Shown here: piece after piece, positions 20,116-31,534 of the stretch | Position numbering within the stretch: the stretch's first letter is position 1 | Layout: each line of letters opens with the position of its first letter | From: Histomonas meleagridis | Lineage: Eukaryota; Parabasalia; Tritrichomonadida; Dientamoebidae | Length of the DNA: 64,000 nt | Direction of reading: 5' to 3' | NCBI GenBank assembly: GCA_020186115.1 | Contig: WSYJ01000013.1 | Span: forward strand, 707,421 to 771,420 | The notes under the pieces: model-generated | Told to the model about the DNA's origin: nothing | Database searches by the model: none | What the model saw: the letters and a program-made list of their open reading frames with translations, nothing else | Program-made: the position numbers and the translations under genes

Positions 20116-21770
20116 AAAATAGAAATAGTTAAATTACTTCTTAAACAAGAAGGAATTGATATTAATGCTAAAAATATTTATTTGTTTTATTTGATATTTA
20201 TTTTAATAATTTGCTATTTCAAAATAGTATTTGAAAATTATTTAAATTATTTAGTACAGCACTTATGAAAGCATCTTGGAATGGTTATACAGAAATAGTT
20301 AAATTACTTCTTGAACAAGAAGGAATTGATATTAATGCTAAAAATATTTATTTGTTTTATTTAATATTTATTTTAATAATTTGAAAATTCAAAATAATAT
20401 TTGGAAATTATTTAAATTATTTTATACAGCACTTATTTTGGCATCTAAAAATGGTTATCTAGAAATCGTTAAATTACTTCTTGAAAGTGAAGGAATTGAT
20501 ATTAATATCGAAGGTAATATTTATTTTAATAATTTTATATTTCAAAATAATATTTGGGAATTATTTGAATTTTTTAAAACAGCACTTATTTTTGCATCTC
20601 AAAATGGTCATCTAGAAATAGTTCAATTACATCTTCAACAAAAAGAAATTGATATTAATATTGAAGATGAAATTCATTTTTTATTATTTTATATTACAAA
20701 ATAATATTTGGAAATTATTTAAATTATATGAAACAGCACTTATGGTTGCATCTGCAAACTGTCATACAGAAATAGTTAAATTACTTCTTAAACAAGAAGG
20801 AATTGATATTAATAATAAATATATTCATATATTTAATTTTATATTTGTTTTACTAATTTTGGACTATTTCAAAATAATATTTGGAAATTATTTCAATTAT
20901 TTCAAACAGCACTTATATGGGCATCTCAAAATGGTCATATAGAAATAGTTAAATTACTTCTTGAACGTGAAGAAATTGATATTAATACTAAAGATATTTA
21001 TTTGTTTTATTTATTATTTGGGTTTCAAAATAATATTCGGAAATTATTTAAATTATATAAAACAGCACTTATATGGGCATCTCAAAATGGTCATATAGAA
21101 ATAGTTAAATTACTTCTTGAACAAGAAAAAATTGATTTTAATGCTGAAGATATTTATTTGTTATATTTAATATTTATTTTAATAATTTGATATTTCGAAA
21201 TAATATTTGGAAATTATTTCAATTATTTCAAACAGCACTTATGTGGGCATCTAAAAAAGGACATACAGAAATCGTTAAATTACTTCTTAAACAAGAAGGA
21301 ATAGATAGCAAATGCTAAAAATGTGTATTTGTTTTATATAGAACCTATTTTAATATTTTAAAGTTTTAAAATAATATTTGGAATTTTTTTAAATTATTTT
21401 ATACAGCACTTATTAAAGCATCTAAAAAAGGACATACAGAAATCGTTAAATTACTTCTTAAACAAGAAGGAATTGATATTAATGCTGAAGATATTTATTT
21501 GTTATAATTAATATTTATTTTAATAATTTGATATTTCGAAATAATATTTGGAAATTATTTCAATTATTTCAAACAGCACTTATGTGGGAATCTAAAAAAG
21601 GACATACAGAAATCGTTAAATTACTTCTTAAACAAGAAGGAATAGATAGCAAATGCTAAAAATGTGTATTTGTTTTATATAGAACCTATTTTAATATTTT
21701 AAAGTTTTAAAATAATATTTGGAATTTTTTTAAATTATATTAAACAGCACTTATTTGGGCAAAACACTAT
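20116..21770 (+). pseudogene. Ankyrin-repeat array with conserved AT-rich spacers
   Basis: About eleven ankyrin units are visible, each reading like TALIWASQNGHIEIVKLLL followed by EQEGIDINAKD. They recur every 153-174 bp instead of the 99 bp of a plain ankyrin array. The extra 55-75 bp between units is itself conserved (core CAAAATAATATTTGGAAATT). In most units this spacer contains a stop or changes frame; two neighbouring units (20,381-20,704) stay in frame through it. The array has no start codon or flanking unique domains. It is a decayed ankyrin gene that has grown by duplication of unit plus spacer. The same unit and spacer occur inverted at 47,064-47,545. Confidence 0.7.
21187..21738 (+). 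repeat. Higher-order 341-bp duplication in the ankyrin array
   Basis: About 211 bp at 21,187-21,397 reappears at 21,528-21,738 with only a few differences, including a shared aberrant join (GGAATAGATAGCAAATGC). This shows recent duplication of a two-unit block. Confidence 0.8.
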
Positions 21771-21937
21771 TTTACCATTTTCTTTTTGTTTTATGGATAG
21801 AAATAAAATTTTATATATAAACAAGTTTCCCTGAGGTTTCTCGATTTGAATAAAACATTAAAAAAAAATTTCCAGATTTTATATTATTTTTCAATCGTAA
21901 AAGATGGAGTAATCAGAAAAATCATCAATTAATCTTC

Positions 21938-24120
21938 TTATAGCCCTAGTTCATTTGGAGCATCATTTTCATTTCTCATATTCAAAGCATATACATGTGC
22001 AGCTTCGTCAATTATTGCACGTGTTTGCTGTTGAATATAATCATTTACATGATAAGATATCTTATTTTCAGTCCATTTTGGCGCACCAAAAAATATCTTC
22101 TAATTTCCTCACCCTTGATAAAGCAACATGAGTAAAAGCAGAACATTCAATATCGATTGCAACTTTATCAAGGGTTTGACCTTGTGATTTATGTGCTGTT
22201 ACAGCCCAAGCTAAACGTAAAGGGAACTGATAAACTGTAAAGCAAGTACCATTCATTAAATGATATATGTTTACAATTTTCCTAGTTATTTCGATCGGCT
22301 TTTCCCATGCATCCTGTAAATCGAATTTAACTTCGATTGCAAATATTTAATCAGGATTTTGTCTATCATATACATAACCAACTATTGAACCTCTTGCACC
22401 ATTTATATATTTTAATTTATAGTTAATATTTCTCATTAACATTACTCTTGCATTAAAAACTGATTGAAAAACATATGGAACTGTACACTTTATTTCTTCA
22501 GTATTTAAAGCAATATTTAAATATATATGAATTTCATGCTCATTAGCAAGACGATATTTATAAATTAATTGTTGATTCATTAACCTTTGTTCACGATTGT
22601 TATTTATATTCCCTCTGTAAGATTGATCAGGACTTACTATTATTGTAAAAAACAAAACGAAACTACTATATTTGATCGAGAAACTTTTTTGTTTAAGGCA
22701 AAAGTATTAAATATATTTGCCCGATCATTTGAACTAACAGGACCGTCAGGTGAAATTCAAATAGAAAATGCACTATGGAATGTGATACCATTAATTGATA
22801 GAGCTGCGATTTATGTTGAGGCTGTTGTAATGAAACTATGTGATCCAGATATACAGAATTTATGTATAATATTAATTGAAAAACTTTTACCTGTTCCAGC
22901 TTTGCCATTAATAAAAAATCTAGAATCATTCCCATTATTATTATCAATAATTGCATCTTTAATCATATTAAAAGCTAAACGTTGTTCTGAATTAAGTTTA
23001 CTAATATCAGCATTTAATGAATTTCTATCTGATATTCTTTGATCAATAGAATCATTCAAACCGATTGATTTTTTAATTTCATTCGTATTATCATCATTTT
23101 CTATTGAATGAGTCTGATGGTTCAAAGATTCTAACATATTAAATTGATTTAATGATTGTTTAATTCGATTTATTCGTTGAGGAATTGTTGTCGGAAATAC
23201 ATTCAATATTTGCTTAATATCTAATATATGTAAAGATTGTTTTATCATTGATATATTTCTAACAATTTCTCCATAAAAATATCGATTCGAATTAATCATA
23301 TGATTGATAAATTTCCGAATTATTAGAATCAGTAAAAATACCATGAAATTGAGAAGCCTTCTCATAAGTATCAAAATCATATATAATTTCATTATTGGAA
23401 CGCCAACATCCTGAGAGAAATAATAAATGAAAACAATAATGTTCTCGATTTGAATTCGAATTATATTTGTTTGAAACTACAATTGCAGATTTACTAATAT
23501 TAATAGCGACTAATTGTTTTGCATTGATCAAATTTTGATAAAAATATATTGACATAGGTGTTAATATTTCTTCATGTAATTGAAATTGATTTTCATATAA
23601 AAAATCATCATCATTTTTATTTAAAGTATTTGGAGGTCTAATACGATTGAAATCTGGTGGATTACCTTGCCATTTAATACCACTTGTATCAATTTTAATC
23701 TCATACCAAGACCAAAAATCAGCGGAACCGATTTTTCCAAGTTCTGAAGGTCTATTAAAATATATTTGTATCCGGTCCATTTGAATTTGATTACCTGAAT
23801 CATCATATGAATCATTTCGTAATTCAGGAGGTGCACCACTTTGATGAATGCATTTTGTATCATGGATACAAAATTTTAAGCTAAATATTCTTTGAAATGC
23901 ATTGTTATGATGAAACTACACCTGCATGAATCTGTACAAATACCGAATCATCAACAGATAAATTTACATTATAGAATGGTTCATGTTTCATATTATATTT
24001 TAATCCATAATTACCTGTAGATAAAAACTTATCGAGATTTTCGGCTTTTTTCAAGAACATTTGATGTACATGACCTTCCCAAAGTAATATAAACTTGTTT
24101 ATATTGAGTGTGAAAGTCAA
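21938..24120 (-). pseudogene. Helitron-type/PIF1-family helicase, broken
   Basis: Pieces in successive frames on the minus strand form one protein. A Helitron-like N-terminal segment (LLWEGHVHQMFLKK, then YGLKYNMKHEP) comes first. A linker with IQIYFNRPSELGKIG follows. The PIF1 helicase core has ADISKLNSEQRLAF, Walker A (NGKAGTGKS), and the C-terminal motif (RLAWAVTAHKSQGQTLDKV, HVALSRVRKLEDI). The tail ends at TAA 21,938-21,940. Lesions include several frame changes, an in-frame TAA at 22,347-22,349 and an insertion in a T-run near 22,095. PIF1-like helicases of this kind belong to mobile elements in trichomonads. A matching extreme N-terminal segment lies at 31,535-31,832, beyond the Polinton remnant. 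Confidence 0.75.
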
Positions 24121-24144
24121 CTACACTGTGAATACGCTATGTTT
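24101..24144 (+). repeat. Direct repeat copy 1 (ATTGAGTGTGAAAGTC...)
   Basis: About 44 bp recur at 24,226-24,270 with roughly 85-90 percent identity (shared core ATATTGAGTGTGAAAGTC and CTACACTGTG). It overlaps the 5' edge of the helicase relic and could mark an element boundary. Confidence 0.7.
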
Positions 24145-24225
24145 TCATGAAAATCAGTGAAATTTGAATTTTTTTGTAAAAGATATTGCGTATCGGTTAG
24201 TGATAATGAAGAGTTTTTTGTCGAA

Positions 24226-24270
24226 ATATTGAGTGTGAAAGTCACCTACACTGTGTATACGTTGGGTTTT
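24226..24270 (+). repeat. Direct repeat copy 2
   Basis: This is the partner of the copy at 24,101-24,144, 125 bp away and in the same orientation. No inverted partner was found near 30-32 kb. Confidence 0.7.
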
Positions 24271-24557
24271 TAAGCAATACGATAAAAAAATTTTTAGGTG
24301 AATAACCATCGATTCATGAACAAGTCTATCGTTATACCAACCTCAACCGAGTTATCAGTAATTTTTATTTTAAGAAAGCACATAACCGTAAAAATTGAAT
24401 CTATCGTTAATTCAAAAGTGGAGAAATACGATTAAAATCAATTCAATTTTTTATCATATATCCCCTATCCATAAAAATTACAAAAAATTATTGACCATTT
24501 ATCCATTCAAAAGTGTCGCTTTCCGAACGATAGAAAAAATAATATCATTATTTTTAT

Positions 24558-24836
24558 TTACAAAACATTTTGAGGCTGTTCATTTCGATTTTGAGGCATT
24601 ACTGAGTTAGCATAATTTCGTATTACATTCAATTCATTCACATGAGCATTATATTTATCGAAATCATCATTAAATTTTTGATCTAATAATTCCATTTTAG
24701 ATATTTGATAAGCTTTATCTAATTGTTCAGGTGTTATATTTTGTGAATAATTCTCAATAGTAGGATAATATTTTTCATTTATAAATTTATAAATTTGTTT
24801 TCTTAATAAATTATGATATTTATATATACAGTTACA
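24558..24836 (-). pseudogene. Unassigned C-terminal fragment
   Basis: About 93 codons are open on the minus strand and end at TAA 24,558-24,560, with no start codon; the frame opens just after a TAA. The reading begins with a Cys-x-Cys stretch (NNINCNCIYKYHNLLRK) and continues as a charged helical region (ENYSQNITPEQLDKAYQIS). It looks coding in composition and lies between the helicase relic and the Polinton ATPase gene. The family is unknown. Confidence 0.4.
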
Positions 24837-24988
24837 GTTAATGTTATTACATTTTTATTTTTTACTATAGAAAAGGAAGGTTTAATATTTATAGCACTGA
24901 AATCACAATTTTTAAACTCTTGAGCGAAGCATGTATAAAGAGATTCCATTAATAATCATGAATTGATTTTATAAAATTATTTTATTTT

Positions 24989-25789
24989 ATGGAAAACGAT
25001 ATTAATATTGATGCCTTAGATAATATGATTGATTATTGTTTATATAAAAATAAACCTAAATTAAATGAAGAATTAATAAGTGAAATTCATCCAGTGGTGA
25101 ATGTACCTTATAATTCTTTAAATATAGCAGTAGGTAGACAAAGAAGTGGGAAAACTCAATGTATAATTAGAGAAATGATTAAAATTAGTAATATTAGTCC
25201 TAGAACTCATTTATTAATTTATATTAATAAAAATGGATTAGAAAACGATCCCACTTTTGAATCATTAAAACCTTTAATAAAGATTCCAATATTATATGTA
25301 GCTGAAAATCAAGCAGAAGATATAGTTAAAGATATATTAAAATGGAAACAATTTTATAATGAAATTAAAAATAATCATTGGGAAAATAAAATAGTAGATA
25401 AGCAAATAACTGAATTATTTGAAAAATTATATATTAATAATTTTAATAATTTAACTTTACATACTATGATATTTTTTGAAGATTGTGCTAATAGTCCTTT
25501 ATGCAAAAAACCTACTAATTATTTTAATCAATTATTTACTAAATTAGCTCATATTCAATGTTCTGTATTTTTCGCTGTTCATTTTTGGAAGTCTCTACCT
25601 GCCGAAGTTAAAGCTAATGTAAGTATTATATTTATATTTCCTAATTTCTCTAAACAACAATTAAGTTATATGATAGCTCAAATACCATTGCCTTATACTA
25701 AAGATCAAATTTATTCAGTTTATCAAAAACTGTCAGGACATCAAAAAATTATCGTCGACGTGAATAATCAAAAAATTAAAATTGAATAA
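24989..25789 (+). CDS. Polinton DNA-packaging ATPase (A32/FtsK-HerA type)
   Basis: An intact 266-residue ORF. Residues about 48-55 form Walker A (GRQRSGKT), preceded by a short beta strand (LNIAV). A Walker-B-like strand with acidic end, TMIFFEDC, lies near residue 165. The downstream VFFAVHFWKSLP segment matches the sensor region seen in poxvirus A32-like and Polinton genome-packaging ATPases. The protein would pump the element's DNA into capsids. It is the only undamaged gene of this Polinton copy. It uses CAA for Gln and has no internal TAA, which argues against a changed genetic code in the element. The start is the first ATG after an AT-rich leader. Confidence 0.8.
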   Translation: MENDINIDALDNMIDYCLYKNKPKLNEELISEIHPVVNVPYNSLNIAVGRQRSGKTQCIIREMIKISNISPRTHLLIYINKNGLENDPTFESLKPLIKIPILYVAENQAEDIVKDILKWKQFYNEIKNNHWENKIVDKQITELFEKLYINNFNNLTLHTMIFFEDCANSPLCKKPTNYFNQLFTKLAHIQCSVFFAVHFWKSLPAEVKANVSIIFIFPNFSKQQLSYMIAQIPLPYTKDQIYSVYQKLSGHQKIIVDVNNQKIKIE

Positions 25790-25819
25790 AAAATGAAAAA
25801 TTAAAATTTATTTTTCTCA

Positions 25820-27295
25820 ATGTTGAAAGGCCAAAAGGGTATAGATAATGAAATAGCTACTTATCTCAATGTTCTTGGGGTCGATATGAGTGCTGCTTTT
25901 GAAAAATTAAAACAATGGAGAAATCAACAACCCAATAAAACTATAGATGAACTCAATAAACGAATAAACATATGGCGAATACAAAAATCACTTAATATAT
26001 ATATCAATTCTATATGGGACGATATATTGTCCTATTCATAAAATATCGGACATCCATTTTTTGATGAACTATTATTATTTCATCCAGAGGTAGAAAAGGA
26101 GGATGCTCTAGAAGAGCAAACAAAAAATGAAGAAAATCATTGTTCATCGATGCAACCAACAGTAACTATCATAGACATTAAACCAATTTTGTCTACCGAA
26201 ATTTCACCATTGGGTTATGAAAAAGTGGTCGAGAATTATCAAAAAAGAAGAACAAATACTAAAGGTTAACCACCACCTTCAAGACCTCATGAATATAAAA
26301 TCAGAACTCCTGATGGTAAAATGTATGATTTTATAGAAGATAAATCAAAATATAAATATACTGGAGGAAGTAATGTTATATTGGATGAAAATATGGATAC
26401 ATTAGCACATCTTATTCTTGATTTAAAGAAAGATGTTAAAAAAATTTTAGAGCTTCAAACAATAGAAGGAGCAAGAGAATTAGTTAAAAGACATAATAAA
26501 AATAAAAAGGATCCGAGATATCATTGGTCTGCAATTGAAGAAGATATAAATAAGGATGGTATTCCAGATGTTATAGTTGCAGATTAACATAAAAAAGCAA
26601 AATTTGTAAATGGATGGACAGTTAAACAACATGACTTATATGAAGCACAATATATAAGATTTTTACAACAAAAATATGGTAGTCCACAAAATAGAAAATT
26701 TTTGAGAGCAAAAGGTGAACATATAGAGAATTTCGATGAATTTATGAATAAATATATAAGAAAAGTTACATATGATAATAATAAGCCATTTGATGATCCT
26801 AGGGTAGAACCTACCCCAGAAGGTAGACAAATTATGGATACTGTTGATAAATTTAATTTAAAGTATTATCAGAATACCGGAGTTAGAGATGTTTATAAAA
26901 CACACAAACCAAGAAGGAGAACAGCAAATCAAGTGTTTACTAGATATGTTATTAAGCCAATTTATAATGATTATCTCAAAGATTATCAAAAGAATAATGC
27001 TAATGATGATCAACTTCCTGTAAAGTTAGCTATGATTAAAAGAATGTTTCCAATACTTAGTGTATCTGCTAAATTATATAATAACATTATAAAAACGAGA
27101 ATGAATGAGATATTGGCAGTTTAAAATATTAAAGTTGATAAAACAGCTAGGAAATATATTAGAGAAGATACAGGAAAAAATTATTGGACAAGCGCTCCAA
27201 AGCAAGCAGTTTCTGAAAATTTATTAGATAAGAATAAATTTGAAGCTGTTAAAACAGCATTATATGGATATATTGACAGTAATCGTGATTTCTAA
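25820..27295 (+). pseudogene. Conserved Polinton protein with DGIP motif, four in-frame TAA codons
   Basis: A single reading frame of 491 codons runs from ATG 25,820 to TAA 27,293-27,295 with no frameshift, but it is interrupted by TAA at 26,039, 26,267, 26,585 and 27,122. The reading carries the motif RYHWSAIEEDINKDGIPDVI, followed by VNGW. It resembles a protein encoded next to the ATPase in trichomonad Mavericks, whose function is unknown to me; a virion or replication-accessory role is possible. Each stop could derive from CAA by one C-to-T change. The 26,321-26,587 and 26,702-27,124 segments are each open. It sits 30 bp downstream of the ATPase gene in the same orientation. Confidence 0.65.
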
Positions 27296-27327
27296 ATAAA
27301 AAAAATTTTTAAAATCATTATTTTTCT

Positions 27328-27848
27328 ATGATTAAAATAAATGATTTCTCACCCCATGTAGGGAAGAATAATATCGAACATAATAGTTCTAGTGCTTATT
27401 GTAAAGTTATAATTAATAATAACAATAGTGAAACATCAGCACATTATCCTGAAGTTAATGAAGAAACACCAAAAATAATTACAAGAGAAACTGAACTTAA
27501 TACTGATAATGCAAGTGCTTTATATAAACATATGACTTTAATATATAGTGCAATATTAAAAACAAATAATATGAAATTAATAGCTATTTTAATCGATAAT
27601 AGTAATAAAATTATTATCAATGCTAATGATTTAGTACAAGCTATATATTTAATTTTAGAAATTGATTCTAATCAAGATGATTGAATAATGAAGATGCTAA
27701 ACCTGGTTGTTTAAAACATGTAAATCCAATTAAAAAAGTTAACTCAATTAAGATTAATGGATATGATTTTAGTTCACAATATAATAAAGAATATAACACA
27801 TTAATGGATGAATTCAATATATCATTAGAAAAAGTATTTATTTATTAA
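27328..27848 (+). pseudogene. Unknown Polinton gene with one frameshift
   Basis: The frame from ATG 27,328 is open to TGA near 27,684 (118 residues, Asn-rich, with ITRETELNTDNASALYKH). A one-base shift near 27,680 would continue it for about 55 more codons (start NNEDAKPGC, end LEKVFIY) to TAA 27,846-27,848. The initiator-like TCATTATTTTTCT lies directly before the ATG, as in other Polinton genes here. The 3' end overlaps the tail of the opposing integrase by about 11 bp. I recognise no domain. Confidence 0.5.
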
Positions 27849-29431
27849 AATTAATAGGATAAGTAACAGGATTCAATAAATATCTTGATACTGACATTTC
27901 TATACTATTTGTATTATAAATATTATATTTACCTGTTTCGAAATTATCTAGAATATAAATATCTGGTAATATTTTTGATCTCTTTTTTAGTTGATCTGTA
28001 TTATAAACTGTTACTGTTGTACCAGGAGGTAAATAAAATCCTTCTTGATTTATAATTTTATCATTATATTTATGTAACTCTAAACCATAAGATTTTCCTT
28101 GATTAAAAGCTTCTAATGATGAGATTTTTTTGTGATTTAATTGACTTAATGTTTTATGATAAGTATTATTATAATTACCGACAATTTTCTTCATATGATA
28201 TGGATCTATTTTTTTTAAACCCATATTGTCAGCCATATCTCTAATAGTTTTACAAATTCTATTTATAATAGCTAAAGAAGTATGAATAGGATAAAATTTA
28301 TTTTATGAAATTATTCTTTTTACCTAAATTATTTTTACACCAGATAAATGTGCTGCTATATATTGTAAAGGTTACGATAAAAATGACATTAGGATTAAAT
28401 CCTGCCTTATATAAAATAAATAAAGCTTTAGCTATAAATTCTATTGATTTTTCTCTAGTTATTTTATCATTTATTTTTGTATTAGTATAGGCATATAATA
28501 AAAATCTGGACCTAACTTCAACTGCCAATAAATAACAATATTTTGTTTCTGTTTTAGTGGTTTCATCATAACCAGAGAAAAATAAATCCATTTTAAATTC
28601 ACCATTATTACCAATATATTTTAATTGATATTTTTTATTTCTTTTATAATAAAAATAATGTATATCAGGTTTAAATTGAGGATCTAATTTTAAATAATCA
28701 ATATGATATGGAAGTAAATAGTCATCAAATAAATATTTGTTTTTCGAACGAGATTTGGAACCTGTGTTAATATAAGGTGAATTCTTAAAATTCTCATAAA
28801 TATTATGATTTTTATATGTATTGTCACGAGGAAATTTATCAAAATATTGTAACAAATAAATGCTATATGCATAATCGAATGTAAATACGTTCCCAATTTT
28901 ATTATCAATTATTTCAATACCATATAAATATTTTATTAATTTTTCACAATATTCATTTAATTTGATAGGCTTTTTTTCAGCTTCAAAAACTTCGTGTGCA
29001 AACATCTCATTCAATTTTTTGATAATCTTGCTAATATAATATGCATAATGCTCTAAGATTGTTTTTCCTCCAATTTTTTTATTAATAGGTGTAATTTTTT
29101 CATTTTCGATATAAATTCTAATAAAATTATATTTAAATTCTTCATAATTGTTAGAATTTATATTTTTGAATTGATTATTCGTTATTTTTTCTAAGTTGTC
29201 ATCTATAAAATAATTAACTAAATTGTTGTATGTTTCGACTAATGGCTCTGTACCAGTATTAAATTCGAGTGTAAATTTAACCTCCTCATTATATTTTTCA
29301 TTCAGATAATTAATAAAATTTTAAAGACTCAAATTACCTTTTAATTGTGAATTTTGATTTTTTAATTCATTTCTAACTAGTGTTTCAAATAAATATTGCA
29401 TTTCTCTCTTTCTTTTATCAATTGGTTCCAT
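27838..29431 (-). pseudogene. Polinton retroviral-type (RVE/DDE) integrase
   Basis: The gene reads from ATG 29,431 (MEPIDKRKREMQYLF) to 27,838. An in-frame TAA at 29,321-29,323 interrupts the N-terminal region; the following 280 codons are open. The integrase core is recognisable: FKMDLFFSG holds the first catalytic Asp, and YCYLLAVEVRSRFLLYAY is the second strand pair. The position of the second Asp (family pattern D-x-G-S-E-F) reads TIYSSTFI, so that residue is lost or obscured. A one-base shift near 28,285-28,296 precedes the terminal part (NRICKTIRDMADNMG, KTLSQLNHKKISSLEAFN, then a beta-rich tail ending NPVTYPI). Polinton integrases insert the element with 5-6-bp target duplications; this copy cannot be active. 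Confidence 0.75.
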
Positions 29432-29461
29432 ATAGAAAAATAAAATGATATAAAATATTTT

Positions 29462-30624
29462 TCATTCTTTTAATATATCTAACAAATGTTCATCTATTTT
29501 ACCTGTTATATTACCAACTATTGAATTTGATATTTTAGTAGTTATCACTCAATCATCTGATAATTTATTACCATCAAATAATACTACATCACCAATTTCA
29601 TAATCTGCTGTATTATTTACTCTAAAATAAAAATCTCCATGTGTAGCAAAATCAATAGTATCTTGTAAAATTTTTATCTAATAACATCACCTATTGAAGC
29701 TTTATATTTATTTTCATGTTTAGCTACACAAATACCTAAATATTCTTTATAAGTACCTGTAGTTTTAACTGATGGAATACAATCAGTTGATGAAGTATTT
29801 GTGTCATATTTACCTTCATTGGTTAAAGCATAAACATCACCTGTTAAAAATACTGGTGAACCAATTTGAAATTGTGATAAAATGTCTGTAACAGAAGCAT
29901 TATGAATAATAGTCGTATTTATTTGTGCAAGACCTCCAGGTCCTTCAAATGTATTAAATGTAGTTGCGATATAATATATTGCACTATATGTATCAAGATA
30001 AGTACCATCATTTTGTTTCTTTTGTGTTACAGATTCAAAATATAATCTTCAATATTTTTTATCTGCAGTAGGTGTACATCCATAAATTCTCCATAATAAT
30101 TGATATGTATTATACGATTCTTCAATTATACTGTGAAATAATGTTAATTTAGTAGACTCTAAACTAGTGAATTGTGTAGTATCGGATTTTATATTTCTTG
30201 TATTAACAATGCCATTAGTATTTACAGAGCACATAATTTCACTACAACCTATTTTATTACAACCTATTGCATCAAAAGATGAGGAGTAATGAAAACCATT
30301 TCCTTGTTTTGCTTTAAATGCTATATCATCTTCAATACATTGAATTCTCCAACTATAATCATTTTCATATCCATCACTAGTATGCATATCTATGTAAGGA
30401 CCTGTTTCTAAAACACCATCGTTTTTAATAACTGCAATTGAAGTCACACTAATATTTAAATTTGAAGCTGAAGGTCCCGAATTTAAAGCAAAACCATTAA
30501 TTGTTGAACAATGAATATCTTCTGTATTTGAACCTGTAGGAAGATTTGTTAAATCATTATGGAAGTGTGCTAACTGTACCTCTTTTGTACCCACTTTTTG
30601 GCGGTTATTCCCACAATTCTCCAC
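29462..30624 (-). pseudogene. Putative Polinton structural (fibre- or minor-capsid-like) protein
   Basis: The minus-strand reading of about 385 residues is beta-rich and Gly/Thr/Ser-rich, with paired Cys and segments like FEGPGGLAQINTT and YEIGDVVLFDGNK. This suggests an external structural protein rather than an enzyme, but no family is certain. Lesions are TGA at 30,049-30,051 (context KKY-stop-RLYF) and TGA at 29,549-29,551 (context DD-stop-VITT); both fit lost Trp codons. A frame change lies near 29,671-29,680. The 5' end lacks an ATG: the open segment begins at a GTG (30,624) right after a stop, so the N-terminus is also missing or altered. Confidence 0.45.
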
Positions 30625-30626
30625 TT

Positions 30627-31534
30627 TTTATATGCGATGTGATGACAACCGCCGAAAAAACAAATTTTTCAAAATTCCAAAAAACCCAAAAATTAAAAGT
30701 CAAAAATTTATAATTTTTATACCAAACTGTAATAATTTATGCAAGGAAAGACATAAATGCACTATTTATTTCATATAATTCCTGATTTTGACGAAATCAT
30801 TGAGCATTTAAAATTTTATTTTTATTTATAAAATTTATACATATGGTTAAATTCACCATCTATTAAAACATATAAACTTTAAATTTTATTAAAAAAAATT
30901 GATTCTATGTTTATAAATATAATGACTTGTTTTTAATTTTTTTCATGTTTCGACTTTTTGTATGATGTAAAATATTTCAAATAAATATTTTGACTTCAAA
31001 AGTGGCATCTTTGTGATTTCAATTGAAAAACGTTTACATGAAAATAGTTGACCAAGTATGCATTCAAACACAAATATTTGTCAAAATATGTAGATTGTAT
31101 TCATATTATTTTTACAACAAATTGTTTTTTTTTTTTATTAATTTTATCTAAATAGCATTATTTAATGATATTGATTATGAGACTGTGGAATGCATTGGCA
31201 CTTTTATATGCGCTATAATTAATTTTATTAAATTAAATTTCTAAATCTCAATTAGATTGCATTCAAAATTTGATGATTATTAAAACATTATATGCTAATT
31301 TATGCATTTATTCATTCATTATTAATTATCATAATTTATTTTAAATATTTATCATTCATCATTATTTATTATTAAACATTATATTTATTATTATTTATTA
31401 TTGATCATTTATAGTTATATTTATTTATGAATAACATTATACATTACATTAATGAATAACAATATTAATAACATTATACGATTCATTTATGAATAATATT
31501 ATACATTACATTATTGAATAATATATTTGAGAAG
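30627..31534. other. AT-rich non-coding stretch with simple repeats
   Basis: No gene was seen. From about 31,330 to 31,530 the DNA is a loose tandem of ATTTATTATT and AATAACATTATACATTACATT units, probably repeat expansion at the junction with the helicase fragment. Confidence 0.6.

Larger units (their letters stand above)
24989..30624. mobile_element. Decayed Maverick/Polinton fragment
   Basis: The block contains the packaging ATPase, the conserved Polinton DGIP-motif protein and an unknown gene on the plus strand, then the retroviral-type integrase and a putative structural protein on the minus strand. No terminal inverted repeats were found, and no polymerase B, capsid or protease gene is present. 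All genes except the ATPase carry stops or frame changes. It sits between two parts of a Helitron/PIF1-type helicase relic. Confidence 0.75.

Noticed and set aside
20116..21770. CRISPR-like array
   Set aside because: The regularly spaced repeats translate as ankyrin units, the spacers are conserved rather than unique, and the organism is eukaryotic.
20116..21770. Ankyrin spacers as ordinary trichomonad introns
   Set aside because: They lack the GTATGT-like 5' end and the ACTAACACACAG-like 3' end known for trichomonad introns; only an incidental ACAG precedes the units.
21938..24120. Helicase as a gene of the adjacent Polinton
   Set aside because: Its N-terminal region is of Helitron type and a further N-terminal segment lies on the other side of the Polinton fragment, so a separate element is more likely.
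25820..27295. Reassigned stop codons (TAA as Gln) in the Polinton
   Set aside because: The adjacent intact ATPase gene uses CAA for Gln and has no internal TAA, host genes end in TAA, and other genes of the element also carry frameshifts, so mutation is the simpler reading.
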